Source: Deltaproteobacteria bacterium (GTDB lineage Bacteria; Desulfobacterota; Deferrimicrobia; Deferrimicrobiales; Deferrimicrobiaceae). From it: a DNA stretch of 38,417 bases. A program made the translations under genes and the position numbers. The first letter of the stretch is position 1. Each line of letters begins with the position of its first letter. The notes beneath the pieces were generated by a model. That model saw only the letters and a program-made list of their open reading frames with translations, had not been told where the DNA came from and did no database searches. This document shows positions 19,411 through 27,876 of this stretch, in pieces. The stretch covers positions 1 through 38,417 of the forward strand of contig DAOUUI010000004.1 of assembly GCA_030668225.1 (NCBI GenBank). Direction: 5' to 3'.

Positions 19411-20186
19411 CCCGGGGCGCACGATTGCGGATCGTTGCGGTGGCATTCGCGGCGGCGGGCGGGATGCTCCTCTCCTGTTCGGCGCCGACGGCGGCCATGA
19501 AGAAAGAGGCGTCCGCCCGGATGGAGATGGGGGTCACCTACCTGGAACAGCGCAACCTGCCTGCCGCGATGCGCGAGCTTACGAAGGCCAAGGAGCTGGA
19601 TCCGGATAATCCCGCGATCGACATGATGCTCGGTCTTGCCTACCAGAAACGGGGAGACCTGGAGAAGGCGGAGGAGTACCTGAGGGAGGCGGTCCGGAAG
19701 AAACCGGACTATGCCGAAGGCCACAACAACCTGGGAAACCTCCTGAGTCTCCAGGGGAAGAGCGAGGAGGCGATCCGGGAATACGAAAAGGCCGTCGCGA
19801 ACGTTACCTACCCCACTCCGGAGTACGCGTATTACAACATGGGGCGGGAATACGCCCGCCTGAAGGATCTGCCGAAGGCGGAGGCGATGTATCATCGCGC
19901 GATTGTCCTGCGCCCCTCGTTTGTAGAAGCGTACCGGGAACTGGCGATGATCCAGTCCGAGGAAGGAAAGTGGAAGGAGGCGGTCCGGACACTCGAGAAG
20001 ATGGTCGAGATTGCGCCCTTTTATGCCCGGGGGTGGATGGACCTTGGCCGCCTGTACCTGCGACTCGACCGTCCCGGGGAGGGCCTCGAGGCGTTCCGGA
20101 ACGCCATGGACAATTCGAACGATCCCGTTCTGCGGGCGGAGGCGGCCGGGTATATCGACATCATCCTCGAGCAGGAGAGAAGGTAG
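19407..20186 (+). CDS. TPR-repeat lipoprotein, PilF/PilW-like by position
   Basis: About 259 residues from GTG 19407, overlapping the mtnP stop by 4 nt. The N-terminus has Arg residues, a hydrophobic stretch (IVAVAFAAAGGMLLSC) and a lipobox LLSC at residues 21-24, so it should be a lipidated outer- or inner-membrane protein. The rest is consecutive tetratricopeptide repeats (for example EMGVTYLEQRNLPAAMRELTK, MLGLAYQKRGDLEKAEEYLR, NNLGNLLSLQGKSEEAIREYEK). In gammaproteobacteria the TPR lipoprotein between rlmN and rodZ is PilF/PilW, which helps the PilQ secretin assemble. By synteny that role is possible here, but no other pilus gene is in the window. Confidence 0.85.
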   Translation: MTRGARLRIVAVAFAAAGGMLLSCSAPTAAMKKEASARMEMGVTYLEQRNLPAAMRELTKAKELDPDNPAIDMMLGLAYQKRGDLEKAEEYLREAVRKKPDYAEGHNNLGNLLSLQGKSEEAIREYEKAVANVTYPTPEYAYYNMGREYARLKDLPKAEAMYHRAIVLRPSFVEAYRELAMIQSEEGKWKEAVRTLEKMVEIAPFYARGWMDLGRLYLRLDRPGEGLEAFRNAMDNSNDPVLRAEAAGYIDIILEQERR

Positions 20187-20195
20187 GCGACCGGG

Positions 20196-21014
20196 ATGGG
20201 ACCAGGGGCGGATTGGAAGGAACGTCGCGAGGAGATGGGGAAGACCCTGGACGAAGCCTCCTTGGAGGTGCGCATCAGCCAGAAGTATCTTCGCGGCATC
20301 GAGGAAGGGAACTATTCCCGATGGCCGCCCAAGGTATTTTCCACCGGGTTCATCCGCGCCTATGCGAACTTCCTTTCGGTGAACCCCGATCCCGTGCTCT
20401 CGGATTACTTTTCCTTCCTCGAAGCGCGGTCGGTCGAAGAGCCGCCCCTGCACACCAGGCCGGAGTGGCTGGAGCGCGAGCGCCAGCGGGGAAGCCGCCG
20501 GACGGTATATACGATCGCCACGGTGGCGGTTCTGGCCATCGGCGTATGCCTCGCCTGGTACGCAAGGCACACGGCGCTTCGCCCCCTTCCCGCCACCGAG
20601 GTCCGGGAAATGACTCGTCCCCCCTCTCCCGCGGTTCCCGCTCCGGAGGAGGACCCCGCCCGGCCGCCCGCCGCCACCGAGGGGGGGGGCGAAAAGGCGG
20701 CGGAGGCTCCCCCGGCAACCGGGCAGAAGACGCTGACCATCGTGGGGAAGACGGAGTCGGCGTCGCTCCCCTCCCACCAATTGTCGGTGCTGTTCCTGGA
20801 GGCGAGCGAACTGACCTGGATCATGTACGGCCGGGACGGGGCCGAGCCCGTCGACGTCATGCTGTATCCGGGAGACCGCCTCAGCATCCAGGCTCGGGGA
20901 AAAATCTACCTGAAGATCGGGAACGCCGGGGGCGTGGTCGGCACACTGAACGGGAACCTGCTTCCGCCCTTCGGGGAAAAGGGACAGGTGAAGGAGATCA
21001 CGCTGGGTGAGTAG
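20196..21014 (+). CDS. rodZ: RodZ-like cytoskeleton/helix-turn-helix membrane protein
   Basis: A 272-residue protein with the RodZ layout. It has a cytoplasmic Cro/C1-type helix-turn-helix (about residues 8-70: KTLDEASLEVRISQKYLRGIEEGNY) and a basic juxtamembrane stretch (RERQRGSRR). One transmembrane helix follows (TVYTIATVAVLAIGVCLAW, about 104-122), then a Pro/Ala/Glu-rich linker and a C-terminal DUF4115-like beta domain ending in GTLNGNLLPPFGEKGQVKEITLG. In characterised bacteria RodZ links MreB to the cell-wall elongation machinery. It lies 9 nt after the TPR lipoprotein, the same order as pilF-rodZ elsewhere. A simple DNA-binding regulator is a less likely alternative. Confidence 0.85.
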   Translation: MGPGADWKERREEMGKTLDEASLEVRISQKYLRGIEEGNYSRWPPKVFSTGFIRAYANFLSVNPDPVLSDYFSFLEARSVEEPPLHTRPEWLERERQRGSRRTVYTIATVAVLAIGVCLAWYARHTALRPLPATEVREMTRPPSPAVPAPEEDPARPPAATEGGGEKAAEAPPATGQKTLTIVGKTESASLPSHQLSVLFLEASELTWIMYGRDGAEPVDVMLYPGDRLSIQARGKIYLKIGNAGGVVGTLNGNLLPPFGEKGQVKEITLGE

Positions 21015-21084
21015 ATCCCCGGTGGAGGATCCGTTTCGGCGTTGCCGGGTGCCGTCCGAAGCACCGACGGGTGGTCCGTAGCCC

Positions 21085-21840
21085 ATGGCCGGGACGCGTT
21101 CCTTCCGGTCTTCCCGGGCGTTCCTCGTCCGAGCCGCGGATATGGGGGAAACGGACAGGAGGCTCACCTTTTTCACGGAGGCCGACGGGGCGTTGACCGC
21201 CGTCGCGAAGGCGGCCCGCCGCAGCCGGAAGAGATTCGGGGGAGCCCTGCAGAAATACTTCCTCCTCGACGTGGTCTGGACCGAGGAGCCGAAGAGGATG
21301 CCGATCCTCACGTCGGCGTCGATCCTGGCCTCCTTCTGGGAGATCGTGGCGAACTGGGAAAGGGTCCGGTACGCCGACTACCTGCTGGAACTGGTCTCGT
21401 CGCTGTTCCCCCAGGCCGGCCCCCAGTCGAAGGCGTTCGCTTTCCTCCTTGCCGGGTTCCGGTCCCTTTCCGCGGGAGAGTCCCCCGTTTCCGTGGGGAG
21501 GAAGGCGGAGGCCGCTTTTATCGCCCTGGGGGGGTGGGGCCCTGACCTGTCGGCATGTCGGGGGTGCGGCAGGGAAGAAAGCAGGTCCTTCCACTTCGTT
21601 GTCTCCGAAGGGAGGCTCTACTGCGGAGCCTGTACGGGAAGAGCGGGCAATCTCCTCTCCCTCGGAGCCGTCCGGACCTGGAGAGCTCTCCAGGCATCGT
21701 CCCCGGCCACCGTCGGCCGGATCCGGATTCCGGAATCTGTTCTTGAGGAATTACAAACTGTTATCCCTAAATACCTCATGTGGAACTTTGGGGGCCCCTT
21801 CCGGAGCCTGGGGGGCGATCCAACCGTCGGAAAACCGTAA
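21085..21840 (+). CDS. recO: DNA repair protein RecO
   Basis: RecO, 251 residues, helps RecR load RecA on single-stranded DNA coated with SSB. The N-terminal OB-fold (FLVRAADMGETDRRLTFFTEADGALTAVAKAARRSRKRFGGAL) is typical. A zinc-binding pair CRGCGREE...YCGAC is present, as in many RecO proteins. The 70-nt gap after rodZ contains no clear promoter and the start lacks a strong ribosome binding site, so the N-terminus could shift by a few codons. glyQ follows, a frequent recO neighbour. Confidence 0.93.
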   Translation: MAGTRSFRSSRAFLVRAADMGETDRRLTFFTEADGALTAVAKAARRSRKRFGGALQKYFLLDVVWTEEPKRMPILTSASILASFWEIVANWERVRYADYLLELVSSLFPQAGPQSKAFAFLLAGFRSLSAGESPVSVGRKAEAAFIALGGWGPDLSACRGCGREESRSFHFVVSEGRLYCGACTGRAGNLLSLGAVRTWRALQASSPATVGRIRIPESVLEELQTVIPKYLMWNFGGPFRSLGGDPTVGKP

Positions 21841-21866
21841 AACCCCTGTTTTTATAACGATATTTC

Positions 21867-21906
21867 TTGACAGTCCTTTGCATGGGATGATATGTAACCG
21901 TATCAT
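21867..21906 (+). promoter_or_regulatory. Promoter region for glyQ-glyS-ppdK with small inverted repeat
   Basis: A perfect TTGACA lies at 21867-21872 with only a weak TATGTA 18 nt downstream. An alternative pair, TTGCAT (21878-21883) and TATCAT (21901-21906) at 17 nt, has the better -10. ATGATA (21887-21892) and TATCAT (21901-21906) form a 6-bp inverted repeat spaced by 8 nt, which could be an operator. The region is clearly AT-rich compared with its surroundings. Confidence 0.55.
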
Positions 21907-21926
21907 ATCTTAACCGGGAGGACGCT

Positions 21927-22805
<879 letters not shown>

Positions 22806-22834
22806 GAAACCTAGAGATCAGGAAGAAGAGGGAC

Positions 22835-24916
22835 ATGGGACACGACTACTTGTTGGAGATCGGGTGCGAGGAGATCCCCCCGGGGTTCGTGGGCCCCGCA
22901 CTCTGGTACGGTGGCCAGCAGTTTGCCGAGGTTCTGAAAAAGGGGAAGCTCTCCTTCGACCGCGTCGATATCTACGGCACTCCCCGCCGCCTTACGTACA
23001 TCGTGAGGGGGCTCGAGGAACTGCAGAAGGCCTCGGAAGAAACCGTTCTTGGACCCCCCAAGAGCGTTGCCTTCGACGCGTCGGGAAAGCCGACGAAGGC
23101 AGCGGAGGGGTTCGCCAGAGGGCAGGGAGTTCCCGTTTCCGAAATGAAGCTGTTCCAGACGGATCGGGGCGAGTATCTCGGGTTCGTGAAGGATGAGGCG
23201 GCAAGACCCGTCGAGGAGATCCTTCCCCGGCTCGTCTCGGACTGGATTCCAACGATCCCCTTCAAGAAGACGATGCGGTGGGCAGACCTCGATGTTCGTT
23301 TCGCCCGGCCCGTGCACTGGATCGTCTCCCTCTTCGGCGAAAAGGTCATTCCGTTGTCGTTCGGAAACGTGACTGCGGGGAGCACGACGTACGGTCACCG
23401 CTTCCTCGCGCCCGGCGCGATCCCTCTCGCGTCCCCGGAGGAGTATTTCGACAAACTCTCGCAGGCGATGGTGTTCGTCGATATGGAGGTCCGAAAGGAA
23501 AAGATTCGCGCCGGGATAAAGGAGGCGGAGAAGCAGATCGGGAGAAGATGGGTGGAGGACGAACCGCTCGTGGAGACCGTCGCCAACCTGGTCGAGTATC
23601 CCGTGGTTCTGGTGGGACGGTTCGAGGAGAAGTACCTGGCTCTCCCCCGTGAGATCCTCATCACCAGCATGCGCGTCAACCAGAAGTATTTCGTGTTCGA
23701 GGACGACCGGGGGAATCTGTTCCCCGGTTTCGCATTCGTCTCGAACATGGTCGTTCCCGACAACCAGCTGGTGGTGACCGGGAACGAGCGGGTCATACGG
23801 GCGCGCCTGTCGGACGCGGAGTTCTACTACCAGGACGACCTGAAGCAGTCGCTGTTCGACCGGGGGCAGGCGCTCAAGAACGTCCTGTTCCAGGCGGACC
23901 TGGGAACCTACTGGGAGAAGGTGGAGCGGATGTCCGAGATCGCGGCGTACGTCGCCACGGTGGGCTTCCCCGGCAAGGAGGAAGATTGCCGGCGCGCCGC
24001 GTTTCTCTCCAAGGCCGATCTCACCACGGGCGTCGTCAAGGAGTTTCCCGAGCTTCAGGGGGTCATGGGGCGTGACTACGCGCGCAAAACCGGGGAGACG
24101 GAGGAAACGTCACAGGCGGTGTACGAGCACTACCTTCCCAAGGGCATGTCCGACGAGCTGCCGGGAACCGATGTGGGAGCGGCGGTGGCCATCGCGGACA
24201 AGATCGACATGCTGTGCGGCTGCTTTGGCGTGGGGCTGATCCCCACCGGCACCGCGGATCCGTATGGCCTTCGCAGGCAAACCCTCGGGATTCTTTCCAT
24301 CATGGAGGCGAAGGGTCTTCGGATACCGCTTTCGGGGCTGGTGGACAAATCGCTTGCGACCCTCGACGGGAAGCTTACAACCCCCGCGGAAGAGGTGAAG
24401 CGGAAGGTGATGGAATTCATCGCCGGGCGCATCGTCAACCTCTGGTCATCACAGGGCTCCCCCGGGGACCTGGTGGATGCGGTGCTTGCGGCGGGGTTTA
24501 CCGAAGTCGTGGACATGCGCGCGAAGCTTTCCGCCCTCGTCGCATTCCGCAAGGAGCCGGCATTCGAACCGCTGGCAGAGGTGTTCAAGCGGGCGATCAA
24601 CATCACAAAAGGGGTTGGCGGTCCGTACGAGGTGTCGGAGACGCTCTTCGAGCACGAGGAAGAGCGTGCTCTTCACAAGGCCATCGGGGAGGTATCCGAA
24701 CGGGTGCATTCCGCTGCACGGAGCGGGAACTACTCCGACGCGTTCGGCGAGATGGCGCGCCTCCAGCCTCTTGTGTCGGCGTTCTTCGGGAAGGTCCTTG
24801 TGATGGCGAAGGAGGAAAAGGTGAAAAACAACCGGTTGGCGCTTCTGAAGGGCCTGTCCGACATGTTCGCTTCCGTGGCCGATTTTTCCCGGGTGGCCGT
24901 GGGAAAGCAGAAGTAG
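22835..24916 (+). CDS. glyS: Glycine--tRNA ligase beta subunit
   Basis: Beta subunit of GlyRS, about 693 residues, binding tRNA-Gly and completing the alpha2beta2 enzyme. The track runs upstream through glyQ in another frame; the true start is MGHDYLLEIGCEEIPPGFV at ATG 22835 with GGAAGAAGAGGG before it. Typical blocks are YGTPRRLTYIVRGL, FVFEDDRGNLFPGFAFVSN, FYYQDDLKQSLFDR and GIIPTGTADPYGLRR-type sequence (here VGLIPTGTADPYGLRRQTLG). The C-terminal part is the HD/DALR-like anticodon-binding region. ppdK follows after 20 nt. Confidence 0.97.
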   Translation: MGHDYLLEIGCEEIPPGFVGPALWYGGQQFAEVLKKGKLSFDRVDIYGTPRRLTYIVRGLEELQKASEETVLGPPKSVAFDASGKPTKAAEGFARGQGVPVSEMKLFQTDRGEYLGFVKDEAARPVEEILPRLVSDWIPTIPFKKTMRWADLDVRFARPVHWIVSLFGEKVIPLSFGNVTAGSTTYGHRFLAPGAIPLASPEEYFDKLSQAMVFVDMEVRKEKIRAGIKEAEKQIGRRWVEDEPLVETVANLVEYPVVLVGRFEEKYLALPREILITSMRVNQKYFVFEDDRGNLFPGFAFVSNMVVPDNQLVVTGNERVIRARLSDAEFYYQDDLKQSLFDRGQALKNVLFQADLGTYWEKVERMSEIAAYVATVGFPGKEEDCRRAAFLSKADLTTGVVKEFPELQGVMGRDYARKTGETEETSQAVYEHYLPKGMSDELPGTDVGAAVAIADKIDMLCGCFGVGLIPTGTADPYGLRRQTLGILSIMEAKGLRIPLSGLVDKSLATLDGKLTTPAEEVKRKVMEFIAGRIVNLWSSQGSPGDLVDAVLAAGFTEVVDMRAKLSALVAFRKEPAFEPLAEVFKRAINITKGVGGPYEVSETLFEHEEERALHKAIGEVSERVHSAARSGNYSDAFGEMARLQPLVSAFFGKVLVMAKEEKVKNNRLALLKGLSDMFASVADFSRVAVGKQK

Positions 24917-24936
24917 GGAGGCGAAGAAAGCAGTCG

Positions 24937-27714
24937 ATGGCCATCAAGCGGGTCTATTTCTTCGGCGGGGGCAAGGCGGAAGGACACGGCGGGATGAAGG
25001 ACATCCTGGGCGGAAAAGGCGCCGGTCTCGCCGAGATGACGAATCTTCGCGTCCCCGTTCCCCCGGGATTCACCATCGGCACGGAAGTGTGCAACCTCTT
25101 TTACAAAAACAGGGGGAAGATCCCGGCCGACGTAAACCGGGAGATTGCCGCGCACCTGGCCCGCCTGGAGAGGGGCGCGGGGAAGAAGTTCGGAGACGCG
25201 AAGAATCCATTGCTGGTGTCGGTCCGCTCGGGGGCGAGGTTCTCGATGCCGGGGATGATGGACACGATCCTCAACCTCGGGTTGAACGACAGGACGGTCC
25301 AGGGTCTGGGGAAGAAGACGAGGAACGATCGGTTCGCATACGACTCGTACCGCCGCTTCCTCATGATGTTTTCCGACGTCGTGCTCGGGATCGACAAGGA
25401 GCACTTCGAGGACCTGTTCGAACAGAAGAAGTTCGAGCGGGGGGTGGCCGACGACCTCGACATGGCCGCCGAGGATTTGAAGGATGTCTGCGGAAAATTC
25501 AAGAGCCTTGTCAAGGCGCGGACCAGAAAGGAATTCCCCCAGGATCCCAAGGTGCAGTTCGAGCTTGCCCGGGACGCGGTCTTCAAATCGTGGAACAACG
25601 AGCGGGCCAGGTATTACCGGAGGGCGAACAACATCCCGGACGATATCGGGACTGCGGTCAACGTGCAGGCGATGGTGTTCGGGAACATGGGGAACGACTG
25701 CGCGACCGGTGTCGGGTTTACGCGCAACCCCTCCACCGGGGGAAAAGAGTTCTACGGCGAATACCTGATCAACGCACAGGGAGAGGATGTGGTGGCCGGC
25801 ATCCGTACGCCGCACCAGATCAAGGACCTGAAGAAGCAGATGCCCGGGGTCTTCGACCAGCTGGTGAAGATCACGGCCAGGCTCGAGAAGCATTTCAAGG
25901 AAGTCCAGGACTTCGAGTTCACGGTGGAGAGCGGCAAGCTCTACATGCTTCAGACCAGGGCCGGGAAGAGGACCGCTGCCGCCGCGGTGAAGATCGCGGT
26001 GGACATGGTGAAGGAGAAGCTCATCTCGAAGGAAGAGGCGGTGATGCGGATCGAACCGCAGACCATCGAGCAGCTTCTCCACCCGGTCATCGACCCCCAT
26101 GCGAAAGTGGAGGTCATTGCGAAAGGATTGCCCGCCTCCCCGGGAGCCGCGACCGGGTCGGTCGTGTTCCGCGCCGACAGGGCGGTGGAGGTGGCCTCGA
26201 CAGGGAAGGCCGTCATCCTCGTGCGGAAGGAGACGAGCCCGGACGACATCCACGGGATGGACGTGGCGCGCGGGATCCTCACCGCCAGGGGAGGGATGAC
26301 CTCCCATGCCGCCGTGGTCGCGCGCCAGATGGGGAAAACGTGCGTCGTCGGGTGTGAAGTGATCGAGGTGGACGAGGCGACGAGACGCTTCGCCGTCGGG
26401 GGCCGGATGGTCGGGGAGGGGGATTTTCTCACCCTCAACGGGAGCACGGGAGAAGTCATTCTGGGGGAGGTCCCCCTCATCGCGCCCAAAATGACCGGGT
26501 CGTTCGGAACTCTCATGTCGTGGGCCGATTCCTTCCGGAAACTCAAGGTCAGAGCCAATGCGGACACCCGGCGTGACGCGAGGACGGCAAGGGAATTCGG
26601 GGCCCAGGGGATCGGACTCTGCCGCACGGAGCACATGTTCTTCGCCGAGGACAGGATCCAGACCATGCGGGAGATGATTCTCTCGCGCACGAGGGAGGAG
26701 CGGGAGAAGGCCCTGGAGAAACTGTTGCCGATGCAGCGGGAGGATTTCAAAGGGCTCTACCGGGAGATGAAGGGATATCCGGTGACCATCCGCCTGCTGG
26801 ACCCGCCGCTCCACGAGTTTCTCCCCCGGCGGGAGGACCTGATGGTCGAGGTGACGAAGCTGGAGTTGATCCGCGCCGATCGCTCGATCATCGAGGAGAA
26901 GAAGCGGCTGCTCGAACGCGTGGAGGAACTGCACGAGATCAACCCGATGCTGGGCTTGCGGGGATGCCGCCTGGGAATCGTGTATCCGGAGATCAGCCGG
27001 ATGCAGGTGCGGGCCATCTTCGAGGCGGCGTGCGAGGTGGTCCGGGAGGGAATTCGGGCGCAGGTCGAGGTGATGGTCCCCCTGGTCGGCATGGTCCGCG
27101 AAATGAAGGCCCAGAAAGACCTGATCGACCAGACGGCAACGGAAACGATGAAGAGGCACAAGAAGAAGATCCCCTATTCCGTGGGAACCATGATCGAGCT
27201 CCCACGGGCCGCGTTGACGGCGGATGAAATCGCCCGGGAGGCGGATTTCTTCTCTTTCGGGACGAACGACCTGACGCAGACGGTCTTCGGCTTCTCGCGG
27301 GACGACTCGGGGAAGTTCATCCAGCACTACATGTCCCTTTCCGAATTATGCACGCGATGCGGCGAGAAGCTCGGGAAAGACCTCTCCTGCGCGACATGCA
27401 AGGTCAAGGTTGCAAGGCGACCGGAAAATATCCTGGACTTCGACGTGTTCGCCTCGCTGGACCAGACCGGTGTGGGGCAGATGATCAAGATGGGAATGGA
27501 AAAGGGAAAGTCGGTCAAGCCGAACCTCAAGGTGGGGATCTGCGGAGAGCACGGGGGGGACCCGCGGTCGGTGGAATTCTGCCACCGGATGGGGTTGGAG
27601 TACGTCTCCTGTTCTCCCTACCGTGTGCCCATTGCCCGCCTGGCGGCCGCCCGGGCGGTCCTCGGAGAAAAAGCGGAGGAGAAGGCGGCCTCGGGCAGGA
27701 AGAAGAAAAAATAG
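24937..27714 (+). CDS. ppdK: Pyruvate, phosphate dikinase with Cys4 insertion
   Basis: PPDK interconverts pyruvate, ATP and Pi with PEP, AMP and PPi. From ATG 24937 it is about 925 residues, against roughly 870-890 in the family. Order of domains: N-terminal ATP-grasp (MKDILGGKGAGLAEMTNL), the swivelling phosphohistidine domain with catalytic His457 (GGMTSHAAVVARQMG), and the C-terminal PEP/pyruvate barrel with catalytic Cys869 (GICGEHGGDP). Between GFSRDDSGKF and LDQTGVGQ lies an unusual block with Cys805, Cys808, Cys818 and Cys821 (CTRCGEKLGKDLSCATC), spaced like a zinc ribbon. The His-Cys distance is 412 residues here versus 376 in the Clostridium symbiosum enzyme (His455, Cys831), so about 36 residues are inserted. 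The tail is Lys-rich. It likely supports gluconeogenic PEP supply next to the TCA genes. Confidence 0.95.
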   Translation: MAIKRVYFFGGGKAEGHGGMKDILGGKGAGLAEMTNLRVPVPPGFTIGTEVCNLFYKNRGKIPADVNREIAAHLARLERGAGKKFGDAKNPLLVSVRSGARFSMPGMMDTILNLGLNDRTVQGLGKKTRNDRFAYDSYRRFLMMFSDVVLGIDKEHFEDLFEQKKFERGVADDLDMAAEDLKDVCGKFKSLVKARTRKEFPQDPKVQFELARDAVFKSWNNERARYYRRANNIPDDIGTAVNVQAMVFGNMGNDCATGVGFTRNPSTGGKEFYGEYLINAQGEDVVAGIRTPHQIKDLKKQMPGVFDQLVKITARLEKHFKEVQDFEFTVESGKLYMLQTRAGKRTAAAAVKIAVDMVKEKLISKEEAVMRIEPQTIEQLLHPVIDPHAKVEVIAKGLPASPGAATGSVVFRADRAVEVASTGKAVILVRKETSPDDIHGMDVARGILTARGGMTSHAAVVARQMGKTCVVGCEVIEVDEATRRFAVGGRMVGEGDFLTLNGSTGEVILGEVPLIAPKMTGSFGTLMSWADSFRKLKVRANADTRRDARTAREFGAQGIGLCRTEHMFFAEDRIQTMREMILSRTREEREKALEKLLPMQREDFKGLYREMKGYPVTIRLLDPPLHEFLPRREDLMVEVTKLELIRADRSIIEEKKRLLERVEELHEINPMLGLRGCRLGIVYPEISRMQVRAIFEAACEVVREGIRAQVEVMVPLVGMVREMKAQKDLIDQTATETMKRHKKKIPYSVGTMIELPRAALTADEIAREADFFSFGTNDLTQTVFGFSRDDSGKFIQHYMSLSELCTRCGEKLGKDLSCATCKVKVARRPENILDFDVFASLDQTGVGQMIKMGMEKGKSVKPNLKVGICGEHGGDPRSVEFCHRMGLEYVSCSPYRVPIARLAAARAVLGEKAEEKAASGRKKKK

Positions 27715-27734
27715 GGAATCCCTCCCTTTTCCGG

Positions 27735-27771
27735 AAAGCGGCGACCCCTTGCCGGGGCCGCCGTTTTTTTT
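27735..27771 (+). terminator. Rho-independent terminator after ppdK
   Basis: CGGCGACCCC (27739-27748), loop TTGCC, GGGGCCGCCG (27754-27763), then eight T (27764-27771). The stem is 10 bp with a single A-C mismatch, and A residues before the stem can pair with the first Ts. It closes the glyQ-glyS-ppdK unit and is the only textbook intrinsic terminator I see in the window. Confidence 0.9.
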
Positions 27772-27774
27772 GCC

Positions 27775-27803
27775 TTTACATATCCGGGGAAACACCATAT
27801 ATT
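27775..27803 (+). promoter_or_regulatory. Sigma-70-type promoter for smc-ftsY
   Basis: TTTACA (27775-27780), a 17-nt spacer and TATATT (27798-27803), each 5/6 to consensus, start 4 nt after the ppdK terminator T-run. The -10 sits in CACCATATATTGGGG, identical over 15 bp to the mtnP promoter. Transcription would start near 27810, leaving a leader of about 65 nt before smc. Confidence 0.7.
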
Positions 27804-27876
27804 GGGGCCAACACGGACGCCCTACACATGATATTGATGTTTTGCGATATTACCAGGGGGCATGCCCAGGGGATCC

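Noticed and set aside
19176-21311. 711-aa minus-strand ORF opposite mtnP end, TPR lipoprotein and rodZ
   Set aside because: Covers several well-supported plus-strand genes and has no family features.
24730-27327. 865-aa minus-strand ORF opposite ppdK
   Set aside because: Antisense to a clear PPDK; long only because of codon bias at high GC.
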